Assembly (NCBI RefSeq): GCF_000159135.1
Contig: NZ_GG667520.1
Coordinates: 272,905 to 336,904, forward strand
Length of the DNA: 64,000 bases
Reading direction: 5' to 3'
DNA from: Corynebacterium striatum ATCC 6940
GTDB lineage: Bacteria > Actinomycetota > Actinomycetes > Mycobacteriales > Mycobacteriaceae
Numbering within the stretch: the stretch's first letter is position 1; each line of letters opens with the position of its first letter. This document shows, piece by piece, positions 9,677-18,439 of this stretch. The notes beneath the pieces are model-generated. The model ran no database searches and was not told the DNA's origin. It saw only the letters and a program-made list of their open reading frames with translations. The position numbers and the translations under genes are program-made.

Positions 9677-10507
9677 ATGTCCACACCTATCGCGGTAGAC
9701 CACCTGATAGCAGGTGTGCTTGACGACGTCGCCGTGCGCGAGGCCCGTGTCTCCTTTCAGGACATCAAGGCTCGCTCCCGCTCCATGGAAGAGCCCCGTG
9801 ACGTACGCGCTGCGCTGTTGCGTAACGGCTGCTCGATCATCACTGAAATCAAACGCGCCATTCCCTATGCGGGCGAAATCGCTCACTTGGACTCGCCGGA
9901 ATCGGTGGCGGCGATGGCGCGCCAGCTGGCGGATACCGGCGTGCATTTGATGGCGTGCCAGACGGATAGGCGCCGTTTCCACGGTTCTTTGGAAGACATG
10001 CGCGCGGCGCGCTCAGCCATTGATATCCCGATGATTTGCCGTGACATCGTGGTGGACCCATATCAGATTCACGAGGCGCGCTGTTACGGCGCCGACGCCG
10101 TGCCGCTGCAGGTGGAGCTTTTGGAACAGGCACGTTTGGAGGCTCTGCTCGACCGCATCGAGTCCTTAGGGATGACGGCCATCTTGGAGGTCCGGTCCTG
10201 CGACGAGGTCGACCGCGCTATCAAAGCCGGCGGCAGCGTGGTGGCCATTAATGCGTGGTCGGTGGTCTCGGATGCGATTAACCGCGAGGCCTTTTCGGAG
10301 ATTGTGCCGGGCCTGCCGGAATCGATTGTCCGCATCGCGATTGGTGGCGTGAATTCGCCGCGCAACGTGCTCTCCTATGCTTCGCAGGGGGCGGATGCGG
10401 TGTTGGTTGGCGAGGCGATCATGGCCGCCCAAGACCCAGCGGCTGCGGCGCGTTCCTTGGTGGCGGCGGGCCAACACCCGGCGTGTCCCTCGCGCAAGAT
10501 GGACTAG
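9677..10507 (+). CDS. TrpC-like TIM-barrel protein lacking key indole-3-glycerol phosphate synthase residues
   Basis: 276 aa, full-length IGPS fold. The ATG at 9677 follows GGAGGGAGG. Against the known IGPS active site (Sulfolobus numbering) E51, K53, E159 and N180 are kept (E57, K59, E171, N192). Others are replaced: K110 becomes Arg122 (ICRDIVV instead of RKDF), R182 becomes Trp194 (INAWSV), E210 becomes Ile222 and S211 becomes Gly223 (RIAIGGV instead of AESGV); the SPS loop reads AIPYAG. Classical IGPS activity is therefore doubtful. The fold-forming parts (PYQIHEAR, GADAVLVGEA) are well kept, so it is not simply decaying. It stands where trpC sits in ancestral actinobacterial trp operons, just before lgt. 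Confidence 0.85.
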   Translation: MSTPIAVDHLIAGVLDDVAVREARVSFQDIKARSRSMEEPRDVRAALLRNGCSIITEIKRAIPYAGEIAHLDSPESVAAMARQLADTGVHLMACQTDRRRFHGSLEDMRAARSAIDIPMICRDIVVDPYQIHEARCYGADAVPLQVELLEQARLEALLDRIESLGMTAILEVRSCDEVDRAIKAGGSVVAINAWSVVSDAINREAFSEIVPGLPESIVRIAIGGVNSPRNVLSYASQGADAVLVGEAIMAAQDPAAAARSLVAAGQHPACPSRKMD

Positions 10508-10536
10508 GCGGCGTCACATAGGGCAAACTGTTTAGC

Positions 10537-11433
10537 GTGCAAATCCTCGCGAATATCCCCTCCCCGCCGCAAGGCGTGTGGCATCTTGGTCCAATTCCGC
10601 TGCGTGCGTACGCATTCTGCATCATTGCAGGCATTCTGGTGGCGATGTGGATGACTCACCGGCGCTACGTAGCGCGCGGCGGCAACCCAGATGTGGTGTG
10701 GGATGCCGCGATTGTCATCATCCCGGCCGGAATCATTGGTGGGCGTTTGTACCACGTCATCACTGACCACGAGAAGTACTTCTGCGCGGACTGCAACCCG
10801 GTCGATGCGCTGAAAGTCACCAACGGTGGACTCGGCATCTGGGGCGCGGTGGCGCTTGGCGTGTTTGCTATCTGGGTCATGTTCAAGGTCAAAAAGGTGC
10901 CCATGGCGCCGTTTGCCGACGCCGTCGCCCCCGGCCTCATCCTGGCCCAAGCCATCGGACGCTTGGGTAATTGGTTCAACCAGGAACTCTACGGGCGCCC
11001 TACCGACGTTCCGTGGGCACTTGATATCTTCTACCGCGTTAACGAGGCGGGGGAGTACGCACCAGTCTCCGGGCACTCCACGGGCGAGGTTATGACCTCC
11101 GTGCATCCGACCTTCCTTTACGAACTGGTGTGGAACGTGCTCGTGTGCCTGTTCCTGTTGTGGGCGCAAAAAGCTTGGAAACTGGGCCATGGTCGTCTCT
11201 TTGCCCTCTACGTGGCGGGCTATACGTTGGGCCGCTTCTTCGTGGAGAACATGCGAGCCGACGAGGCCACGTTGGTATTCGGGTTGCGCATCAACGTCAT
11301 TGTTTCGGTGGTTCTGTTTGTGGTGGCGCTCATTGTGTTCTTCCGTCTGCCGCGCGGGCAGGAAAGCCCGGAGGAAGTCAATCCACGCGGGGATGAGGGG
11401 GCGTCGTCAAGAGCGTCGGCTGAATCACACTAG
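10537..11433 (+). CDS. lgt: Prolipoprotein diacylglyceryl transferase
   Basis: 298 aa, seven predicted membrane helices. It transfers diacylglycerol from phosphatidylglycerol to the lipobox cysteine of prolipoproteins. Signature [16 protein letters not shown] matches the family motif G-R-x-G-N-F-x-N-x-[12 protein letters not shown] carries the catalytic His. The charged C-terminal tail beyond residue 270 ([16 protein letters not shown]) is short. It starts with GTG 29 bases after the TrpC-like gene; a CAAACT sequence 7 bases upstream could be a -10 for a leaderless transcript. The lgt-pyk order is conserved in actinobacteria. Confidence 0.95.
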   Translation: MQILANIPSPPQGVWHLGPIPLRAYAFCIIAGILVAMWMTHRRYVARGGNPDVVWDAAIVIIPAGIIGGRLYHVITDHEKYFCADCNPVDALKVTNGGLGIWGAVALGVFAIWVMFKVKKVPMAPFADAVAPGLILAQAIGRLGNWFNQELYGRPTDVPWALDIFYRVNEAGEYAPVSGHSTGEVMTSVHPTFLYELVWNVLVCLFLLWAQKAWKLGHGRLFALYVAGYTLGRFFVENMRADEATLVFGLRINVIVSVVLFVVALIVFFRLPRGQESPEEVNPRGDEGASSRASAESH

Positions 11434-11639
11434 GAATTTGGCAGCGTTTATGCTTCTTTGACGCGTGGCCATTCTGCCCGCTCACGCCCGTTTGTGACCG
11501 TTTTAAGGTCCTTTTTACCCGGTTTCCCAAAGATTTTTCTGTGGGCGTGAGGTTTTGTGTTGGCTTTTGCAGTGGCCGTTGAGCGCGAACGCGGGTACGT
11601 TGGGTGGCGTTAGCATTTCCGACGTGAATAGGGCTTTCA

Positions 11640-13055
11640 ATGCTGGATAGAAGAACCAAAATCGTTTGTACTCTGGGGCCGGCCGTGGCAAGCAAGGACG
11701 GAATCCTTGGCCTCGTGCGCGAGGGTATGGACGTAGCACGCCTCAATATGTCCCACGGTGATCACACCGATCACGAAGCCAACTACCGTTGGGTTCGTGA
11801 AGCAACGGACGAGACTGGCCGGGCAGTCGGCATCCTCGCCGACCTGCAGGGGCCAAAGATCCGTCTCGGTCGCTTCGTCAATGGCGAAGAGATGTGGGCA
11901 GACGGCGAAATCGTCCGCATCACCGTGGATGACGTCGAGGGCACTCACGACCGAGTTTCCACCACTTACAAGAACCTGGCCAACGACGCGAAGCCAGGTG
12001 ACCGCCTGCTTATCGACGACGGCAAGGTCGCCGTTGTCTGCAAGGAAGTGGACGGCAACGACGTCGTATGCGAGGTCACCGAGGGTGGCCCAGTGTCTAA
12101 CAACAAGGGTGTTTCCCTGCCAGGCATGGACATTTCCGTGCCTGCCCTGTCCGAGAAGGACATCGCCGACCTGCGCTTCGCCCTGAAGCTGGGCGTCGAC
12201 ATGATTGCGCTTTCCTTCGTGCGCTCGCCAGCTGACGTGGACTTGGTTCACGCCATCATGGATGAGGAAGGCCGTCGCATTCCTGTCATCGCGAAGCTGG
12301 AGAAGCCAGAGGCAGTCGATGCTCTGGAGTCCATCGTTCTGGCTTTCGACGCCATCATGATTGCTCGCGGCGACCTCGGCGTTGAGGTTCCGCTCGAGCA
12401 GGTTCCGCTCTTCCAGAAGCGCGCTATCCAGATTGCACGCGAGAACGCCAAGCCAGTCATCGTGGCTACCCAGATGCTGGATTCCATGATCAGCAACTTG
12501 CGCCCGACCCGTGCCGAGGCTTCCGACGTCGCCAACGCCGTCCTTGATGGCGCCGATGCCGTGATGCTCTCCGGAGAAACTTCCGTTGGTATCGACCCGC
12601 AGAACGTCGTCCGCACTATGAGTCGCATTGTCCAGAACGCTGAGTCTGGCGGACAGGTTCCGCCGCTGTCGCACGTTCCACGCACCAAGCGCGGCGTTGT
12701 GTCCTACTCGGCTCGCGATATCGCAGAGCGCCTCAACGCGAAGGCAATCGTTGCGTTCACCACCTCCGGTGACACCGCAAAGCGCGTCGCTCGTCTGCAC
12801 TCCAAGCTGCCGCTGTTGGCCTTTACACCGGACCCAGCTGTCCGTTCGCAGCTTGCCCTGACCTGGGGCGCTCAGACCTTCTTGAGCGACGCTGTCGACT
12901 CCACTGACGACATGATGGCCACCATCGATCGTTCTTTGCTTGCTATGGAAAACTACAAGGAAGGCGACCTCATCGTGGTTATCGCCGGTACTCCTCCGGG
13001 AATCGCAGGCAACACCAACATGATTCAGTGCCACATGCTTGGTGAGAGCAACTAA
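11640..13055 (+). CDS. pyk: Pyruvate kinase
   Basis: 471 aa, usual length. It converts phosphoenolpyruvate and ADP to pyruvate and ATP. Visible: N-terminal RRTKIVCTLGPA, MSHGDH, the active-site signature VIAKLEKPEA with the catalytic Lys, IMIARGDLGVE, ATQMLDSM and MLSGETSVG. The C-terminal allosteric domain (residues about 340-471) ends with VVIAGTPPGIAGNTN. A 206-base gap separates it from lgt; it contains T-rich runs and probably the pyk promoter. A hairpin terminator follows. Confidence 0.97.
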   Translation: MLDRRTKIVCTLGPAVASKDGILGLVREGMDVARLNMSHGDHTDHEANYRWVREATDETGRAVGILADLQGPKIRLGRFVNGEEMWADGEIVRITVDDVEGTHDRVSTTYKNLANDAKPGDRLLIDDGKVAVVCKEVDGNDVVCEVTEGGPVSNNKGVSLPGMDISVPALSEKDIADLRFALKLGVDMIALSFVRSPADVDLVHAIMDEEGRRIPVIAKLEKPEAVDALESIVLAFDAIMIARGDLGVEVPLEQVPLFQKRAIQIARENAKPVIVATQMLDSMISNLRPTRAEASDVANAVLDGADAVMLSGETSVGIDPQNVVRTMSRIVQNAESGGQVPPLSHVPRTKRGVVSYSARDIAERLNAKAIVAFTTSGDTAKRVARLHSKLPLLAFTPDPAVRSQLALTWGAQTFLSDAVDSTDDMMATIDRSLLAMENYKEGDLIVVIAGTPPGIAGNTNMIQCHMLGESN

Positions 13056-13071
13056 TTCTCACTCGTTGACT

Positions 13072-13094
13072 CCCTGCCTCGCGCAGGGGGTTTC
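13072..13094 (+). terminator. Terminator after pyk
   Basis: Stem CCCTGC / GCAGGG with a 5-base loop, followed by GGTTTCG. The T-run is short, so termination may be incomplete. Confidence 0.6.
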
Positions 13095-13221
13095 GTGGTT
13101 TGGGGATAACTTTGTTGTCGGGTCATCTGAGGCTGTGAAAAAGCAGATTTTTGCGGGAGTTATCCACAGGCTTAGAAATCGCTCTTGTAGGGGCCTGGGA
13201 GATGCTTCTAGCGTGTGAGGT

Positions 13222-14259
13222 ATGAACCTTCAGACGTATTTTCAGGCGCGTGCCCTCGGCGTGGAACTCCTCGCCGAGGCAGCTGCGCTGAGTAAGTCTG
13301 ACATGGTTTCCATGGGAGCCGCGCCTGACGACGCCGACTTCCTGCTCACCCTTACAGCGGTTTACTATGGCAAGACACCTTTTAGCCGCAAACAAGCGCG
13401 GGCGGTCGCCGGTGCGCGGCGCCAGCGCCATGGTCTCAGCACGCTGGGGCAGATTGAGAAGTATGTCTCGCGGGTGCGCGGCCAGCGACAAGCGTGGGAC
13501 CTGCGCGTCGAGCTGTGCCAGACTCCGGGCAACCGCATCGACTTTGTCGCCCGCAAGCGACTGCGCGAAATCCTCACCCCACCGCAACCGGCTCCGAAGG
13601 TTACACACTCCCGTCACGCCAACGGACTCGGGTCCATCCGCATCACCGACACTGCGCTAACCATTGCCGACTTCCGCGCCCTGCTCCGTCATGCAGAAGG
13701 AGAGCTGGAAGGATTCCGGGCTTTGGTCGCAGGAGGAAGCGATAGCGGGGTAGTAAAAGTTCATACCTCGGCGATTGTGTATCTGGACCAGCTCGACCGC
13801 ATCGTTGACGGCGACGGTGAGGAAGTCACCATCGAGCTCAGCAATGGTGCGGTCATGTCTGGGGCGCAGTATATTCAACGAGCGCTTTCCCACCATGGCG
13901 AGGCCGTGCTGGTGCATCCGCTGGAAGGGCCCATAGACGCTTTCCGGACTCAGCGCGTGGCCAACGATAAGCAGCGTGCAATCCTCAAAGCACGCTTCCG
14001 CCATTGCGTATGGCCAGGCTGTAAGGTGCCTTTCGACGAATGTCAGATCCACCATATCGAATCGTGGCGAGGTGGTGGGATGACTAACCTCGACAACCTG
14101 GTTCCGTTGTGCGCTTATCACAATGGCCTCAACCAAGACGATCCTGCCGGACCAGCCCACCGCGGACGTATCGGCCGGGTGGGCGGCCGGCTGGCCTGGA
14201 TATCGCCCAAGTCAGGCAAGCCGGTGTTTATCAAACAAGACCTGCGGCCGCCGCCTTAA
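13222..14259 (+). CDS. HNH endonuclease-domain protein of the DUF222/13E12 type
   Basis: 345 aa. The C-terminal HNH domain is clear: CVWPGCKVPFDECQIHH, then GGMTNLDNLVPLC and YHN, with two cysteine pairs that would hold a structural zinc and the His-Asn-His metal site. The N-terminal two-thirds is helical, as in the DUF222 proteins that occur in many copies in mycobacteria (13E12 family) and corynebacteria. Cellular role unknown; nuclease activity is inferred from the motif. It is a single gene bounded by the pyk terminator and a bidirectional terminator, so it behaves as an independent insertion between housekeeping genes. Confidence 0.85.
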   Translation: MNLQTYFQARALGVELLAEAAALSKSDMVSMGAAPDDADFLLTLTAVYYGKTPFSRKQARAVAGARRQRHGLSTLGQIEKYVSRVRGQRQAWDLRVELCQTPGNRIDFVARKRLREILTPPQPAPKVTHSRHANGLGSIRITDTALTIADFRALLRHAEGELEGFRALVAGGSDSGVVKVHTSAIVYLDQLDRIVDGDGEEVTIELSNGAVMSGAQYIQRALSHHGEAVLVHPLEGPIDAFRTQRVANDKQRAILKARFRHCVWPGCKVPFDECQIHHIESWRGGGMTNLDNLVPLCAYHNGLNQDDPAGPAHRGRIGRVGGRLAWISPKSGKPVFIKQDLRPPP

Positions 14260-14282
14260 GATTCGACCACCACACGCGCAAA

Positions 14283-14309
14283 AGGCGCTAGGGAAGATCC
14301 CTAGCGCCT
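14283..14309. terminator. Bidirectional terminator between HNH gene and glgP
   Basis: Perfect 12-bp stem AGGCGCTAGGGA / TCCCTAGCGCCT with a 3-base loop, between convergent genes. A-rich and T-containing flanks suit both directions. Confidence 0.8.
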
Positions 14310-14326
14310 ACTAGTCGTGCCTGCGG

Positions 14327-16714
14327 TTAGCGGTTAATCGGAGCGGGGTTGAGCTTCCACACTTCGTTGGCGTAGTCGGCAATCGTGCGGTCGGAAGAGA
14401 AGCGGCCAGACAGGCAGATGTTGAGCCATGCCTTTTTCGCCCAGTCGAGTGGGGCGGCGACGTAATCATTGGCCATACGGTCGCGTGCTTCGCGGTAGGA
14501 CTCAAAGTCACCGAGGACGTAGTAGGTGTCCTGGGCATGTACTCCCTGGCCGTCGAGAAGCGAAGAGCGCAGGTCCCCAAACATGCCGGAATTCTCGTGG
14601 CCCAACGTGCCGTTGTTAAGCGCATCGAGGACACGCTTGAGGCCTCGAACCGTGTTGTACAGCTCGCCAGGGTTGTAGGATTCGCGCAGGGACGGAATCT
14701 CCTCGTTTCGTGCACCGAAGATGTAGGCGTTGTCCTCGCCAACGGCCTCCACGATCTCAACGTTCGCGCCGTCCATCGTGCCCAGCGTCAAAGCGCCATT
14801 CATCATGAATTTCATGTTGGACGTGCCGGAAGCCTCTTTACCAGCAACGGAAATCTGCTCGGAAACATCCGCCGCTGGGATGATGTGCTCGGCAGGAGAG
14901 ACGTTGTAGTTCTCTACGAAGACCACGCGAATGATGTCGCGGGTGTCCTCGTCGTTATTCACCAACTCCGCAATGGCGTTGATGAGCTTGATGATTTCCT
15001 TGGCACGCACGTAACCCGGAGCCGCTTTGGCACCGAAGATGAAGGTACGTTTCGGTACGGATTCGCCGTCTTCCTTGATACGGAAGTACAGGTCCAAGAT
15101 GTACAGGGCGTTCATGAGCTGGCGCTTGTACTCGTGCAGGCGCTTGATCTGAACGTCGAAAATCGAATCCGGATCTACCTCGGCGCCTTGGTGCTCCTTT
15201 ACCCACTGGGCGAAGTCCACCTTGTTCTTGTGCTTGATCTCCATGAGCTTGCGCAGAACCTTCTCATTCTCCGCCAACTCAGCCAGCTCAGCGAGCTTGG
15301 TGAGGTCAGTGACCCACTCATCCGAACCGGACTGCTTGGTCAAAAGCTTGGCCAAGCGCGGGTTACACATCTTCAACCAGCGACGCGGGGTAACGCCGTT
15401 GGTCTTGTTGTTGAACTTCTCCGGCCACAGCTCGTGCCACTCGGACAGCGTGTCGGCCTTGATGATCTCCGTGTGCAGTGCAGCCACACCATTGATGGAG
15501 TACGCGGCGTAGCAGGCAATCCATGCCATGTGCACCTGGCCATTGGACACAGGCGCCATGTAGTCTATGCGCCCTTGATCGAGGCCCCTGGTAGCCATGT
15601 CCTCGCGGAAGCGGCGGTCGATTTCCTCCACGAGCTCCCAGATGCGCCAGAACAGCTTCTGGAAGATGGAGACTTCCCAGCTCTCCAGCGCCTCGGCCAG
15701 CACGGTGTGGTTGGTGTAGGCAAAGGTCTCGGTCACGACCTTCCACGCGTCGTCCCACGACAAATCGTGCTCATCAAGCAGCAAACGAAGCAGCTCCGGG
15801 ATGGCCAGAACCGGGTGGGTGTCATTGAGTTGGATGCTGTTGTACTTAGCGAACCCGCGCAGGTCGGAACCGTGGTGCTCGATGTAGTTATCGATCATCG
15901 CCTGCAAGGACGCAGATACGAAGAAGTATTGTTGGCGAACGCGCAGCACCTTGCCCTCGTAGGTGGTGTCGTTGGGGTAGAGCACGCGGCAGATATCCAT
16001 GACGCGCTCGCGCTCGACAATCGCGTCGGTGAAGCGCTGGGAGTTGAAGGCATCGTAATCGAACTCATTGATCGGTTCAGACTTCCACAAACGCAACGTA
16101 CCCACGTTGTCGGTGCCGTAGCCAGTGATTGGCATGTCATAAGGAATCGCGCGGACGTCCATGTCGTCGAAGTGAACGCGGCGCTGCTCAGAAGCGCGAC
16201 GAATCACAAACTCGTAGCCATTTTCCATCCACACATCTGGCTCCTCTTTCTGGTGGCCATTCTCGAAGGACTGGCGGAACAGACCGTAGCGGTACAACAG
16301 GCCATAGCCGGTCACCGGGTAATCCTGCGTGACCGCAGAGTCAAGGAAGCACGCTGCCAGGCGGCCAAGGCCACCGTTGCCGAGGGCCGCATCGTGCTCG
16401 GCTTCGAGGACGTCGGAAAGCTCGCGTCCGCCCTGTTTGGCGGCGGCCTTTGCCTCGTCGACGAGGTCCAGGTTCGTGAGGTTATTCAGGAGCGCGCGAC
16501 CCTGCAGGAATTCGGCGGAGAAGTAGTGCTGCTGGCGGGTAGCGGCATAAGCGGTGCGGGTGGCCTCCCAGTTGTCGGCGATTTGCGCCATGACGGCAGA
16601 GGAAAGACCGGACCAGAACTTGCGGTCGGTCGCCGTGGTGGGGCGTACGCCGGCTGCGGAGCGCACGTGCGCAGGAACAGTGGACTGAAAAGCGGAGTGC
16701 TTTGGCTGGCTCAA
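14327..16714 (-). CDS. glgP: Glycogen (alpha-glucan) phosphorylase
   Basis: 795 aa, GT35 family. It phosphorolyses alpha-1,4-glucan to glucose-1-phosphate. The PLP-binding lysine is K635 in GTSNMKFMMNGALTLGT; other family blocks are GNGGLGRLAACFLDS, IQLNDTHPVLAIPELLRLL, KTNGVTPRRWL and QIKRLHEYKRQLMN. The start is a TTG at 16714 with AGGTGA 6 bases upstream. Convergent with the HNH gene, with the bidirectional terminator between. Corynebacteria store glycogen transiently, and this enzyme would mobilise it. Confidence 0.96.
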   Translation of the reverse strand: MSQPKHSAFQSTVPAHVRSAAGVRPTTATDRKFWSGLSSAVMAQIADNWEATRTAYAATRQQHYFSAEFLQGRALLNNLTNLDLVDEAKAAAKQGGRELSDVLEAEHDAALGNGGLGRLAACFLDSAVTQDYPVTGYGLLYRYGLFRQSFENGHQKEEPDVWMENGYEFVIRRASEQRRVHFDDMDVRAIPYDMPITGYGTDNVGTLRLWKSEPINEFDYDAFNSQRFTDAIVERERVMDICRVLYPNDTTYEGKVLRVRQQYFFVSASLQAMIDNYIEHHGSDLRGFAKYNSIQLNDTHPVLAIPELLRLLLDEHDLSWDDAWKVVTETFAYTNHTVLAEALESWEVSIFQKLFWRIWELVEEIDRRFREDMATRGLDQGRIDYMAPVSNGQVHMAWIACYAAYSINGVAALHTEIIKADTLSEWHELWPEKFNNKTNGVTPRRWLKMCNPRLAKLLTKQSGSDEWVTDLTKLAELAELAENEKVLRKLMEIKHKNKVDFAQWVKEHQGAEVDPDSIFDVQIKRLHEYKRQLMNALYILDLYFRIKEDGESVPKRTFIFGAKAAPGYVRAKEIIKLINAIAELVNNDEDTRDIIRVVFVENYNVSPAEHIIPAADVSEQISVAGKEASGTSNMKFMMNGALTLGTMDGANVEIVEAVGEDNAYIFGARNEEIPSLRESYNPGELYNTVRGLKRVLDALNNGTLGHENSGMFGDLRSSLLDGQGVHAQDTYYVLGDFESYREARDRMANDYVAAPLDWAKKAWLNICLSGRFSSDRTIADYANEVWKLNPAPINR

Positions 16715-16801
16715 TGTTTCACCTATCCCTAAGAAGATAATTTCCGTGTGTCAGCTTAACGGTATCGGTTCAGTTGCGCTGGCATGCGCTTGGCGACGCC
16801 G

Positions 16802-18004
16802 CTATTTCCCCAAGTAGGCCAGCACCGCCGCGGCGGCTGCGCGGGTACCGGATTGAACGGTGGGGGCATAGTCCGGCAGGAACGTCGACTGGTGGTTGAC
16901 TGGTGGATTGTCCGCGAATTCTGCGGGGGTGGAGCCGATGAACCAGAAGTAGTAGGGAACTCCCCAAGCCTGCGGTAGGTAGCAGAAGTCTTCGGATGCA
17001 GTGGAAGGAGAGGCAGTGACGGACTGTTCGTCGAAGACGGCGTCGAAGATGCTGCGGACGGTTTCGTGGGCGGCTAAGTCGTTGTCGGTGACCTCGCCGT
17101 GGGCGAAGTACTCGAAGGTCGGCGGAGTAGGAGCCCCAGAGGCCTCGCACTCGGCGCGCACCATGCGCTCCAGCGACGCGTAGACGCGGGTGGCGATTTC
17201 CGGCTTGTAGTAGCGCGTGTTGAGCACCAACTCGGCGGTCTCAGGGATGATGTTGTTCTTATCGCCTGAATGCAACTCGCCGACAGAAATAACGAAGAAG
17301 TCATGTGGAGCAACCTCGCGGCCCACGATGGCTTGCAGGCGAGTGACGATCATTGCCGCTATATATGTCGGGTCGATGCTCTCGTGGGGCATGGATGCAT
17401 GCGCGGAGCGGCCAAAGACGCGGATGCGGAGCGAATCGCAGCCAGCCATGATAGCCCCAGGACGCGACTGCACGTCGCCCGCTTTACCCGGCATGATGTG
17501 CTGGCCCAGGCAGATGTCGGGCTTCGGTACACGGGAGGTCAGTGAGTCGGAAATCATGAACTTTGCGCCCATTGACGACTCCTCCGCCGGTTGGAATAGC
17601 GCGAGGAAGGTGCCGGTCCAGGCGTCGCGGTGGGCGTCGAGAAGCGCACATGCTCCCAGCAGAGTCGTGGTGTGCATGTCGTGGCCGCAGGCGTGCATCT
17701 TGCCGTTCGTGGCGGCAAAGTCGACACCCGTTTCCTCCGCGACAGGCAGCCCGTCGAAGTCCGCGCGCATCAGTGCCGTAGGGCCGTCGCCGTTGCGGAA
17801 GATCGCGACGATGCCGTGGCCGCCGATGGAGTCGACAATCTCGCAGTCGAAAGCGCGCAACTTCTCCAGGATGCGGCCCGCGGTTCGCTCCTCTTCGTGG
17901 GAGAGCTCGGGATGGCGGTGGAGGTCTTCGTAGAATTCGCGCTGCCAGCTTAGATCAACGCCGCTGGTCGTGAGGAGGTCTGCGATTTTAAGGGAGTCTG
18001 CCAT
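16802..18004 (-). CDS. M20-family metal-dependent amidohydrolase
   Basis: 400 aa, similar to hippurate hydrolase / N-acyl-amino-acid amidohydrolases. Metal-site motifs: MHACGHDMHTTTLLGA (Cys and His ligands), FQPAEESSMGA (catalytic Glu pair), and a late ASEDFCYL. A dimerisation domain lies around residues 190-300. It cleaves an acyl or peptide amide bond; the natural substrate cannot be told. The start is the ATG at 18004 preceded by AGAAGA; an upstream in-frame start at 18082 would overlap the divergent gene. It reads away from the 132-aa gene with only 36 bases between the starts. Confidence 0.85.
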   Translation of the reverse strand: MADSLKIADLLTTSGVDLSWQREFYEDLHRHPELSHEEERTAGRILEKLRAFDCEIVDSIGGHGIVAIFRNGDGPTALMRADFDGLPVAEETGVDFAATNGKMHACGHDMHTTTLLGACALLDAHRDAWTGTFLALFQPAEESSMGAKFMISDSLTSRVPKPDICLGQHIMPGKAGDVQSRPGAIMAGCDSLRIRVFGRSAHASMPHESIDPTYIAAMIVTRLQAIVGREVAPHDFFVISVGELHSGDKNNIIPETAELVLNTRYYKPEIATRVYASLERMVRAECEASGAPTPPTFEYFAHGEVTDNDLAAHETVRSIFDAVFDEQSVTASPSTASEDFCYLPQAWGVPYYFWFIGSTPAEFADNPPVNHQSTFLPDYAPTVQSGTRAAAAAVLAYLGK

Positions 18005-18040
18005 AGCTAATCTTCTTCTAGTTTGGGTAGGGTTACCTAC

Positions 18041-18439
18041 ATGCCAATTATTCAGTTTGATGTCCTTGTGCCGGATACCCAAGCCGAGCGCGTCGCCGAA
18101 GTCTTTAGCACCGCCACTCAGAAGCTCCTAGATAACGGAACTCTGTCTGCCGCAAACGTTACTCGCGTGGCCGATCCCAAAATCCCAGAGGGCCTTGATG
18201 CGCAGCTGCGCCAGACCTACCGCGATGAGCACGAGGATCGCGAGCTAGAAGACGCTAACGTTTACCGCTACGACATCAACGTCGAAGGAGTAAAAGGCTC
18301 CGTCAATCAGCTGACGATGGTGCTCGCGCGCCTGCTTACCCCACACGCGGTGCTCCCGAAGGACCACGTCTTGTTGGAAGACGAGGTGGCACACGAGCGT
18401 CCTGCTATCTTCCCATGGTCCGTCCAGGTGCAGCCCTAG
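18041..18439 (+). CDS. Hypothetical protein, 132 aa
   Basis: Not recognised. Small soluble protein beginning MPIIQFDVLVPDTQAERVAE, acidic, with alternating strands and helices and no membrane segment or cysteine. The segment EDANVYRYDINVEGVKGSVN suggests beta strands, so a small alpha/beta ACT- or ferredoxin-like fold is conceivable. The ATG at 18041 was chosen; no strong Shine-Dalgarno is seen. It starts back-to-back with the amidohydrolase and ends convergently with glycerate kinase, the stop codons overlapping by 2 bases. Confidence 0.7.
   Translation: MPIIQFDVLVPDTQAERVAEVFSTATQKLLDNGTLSAANVTRVADPKIPEGLDAQLRQTYRDEHEDRELEDANVYRYDINVEGVKGSVNQLTMVLARLLTPHAVLPKDHVLLEDEVAHERPAIFPWSVQVQP

Noticed and set aside
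14537..16732. Long open frame of about 730 codons opposite glgP
   Set aside because: It mirrors the codon structure of glgP on the other strand, has low-complexity composition and no recognisable domain.
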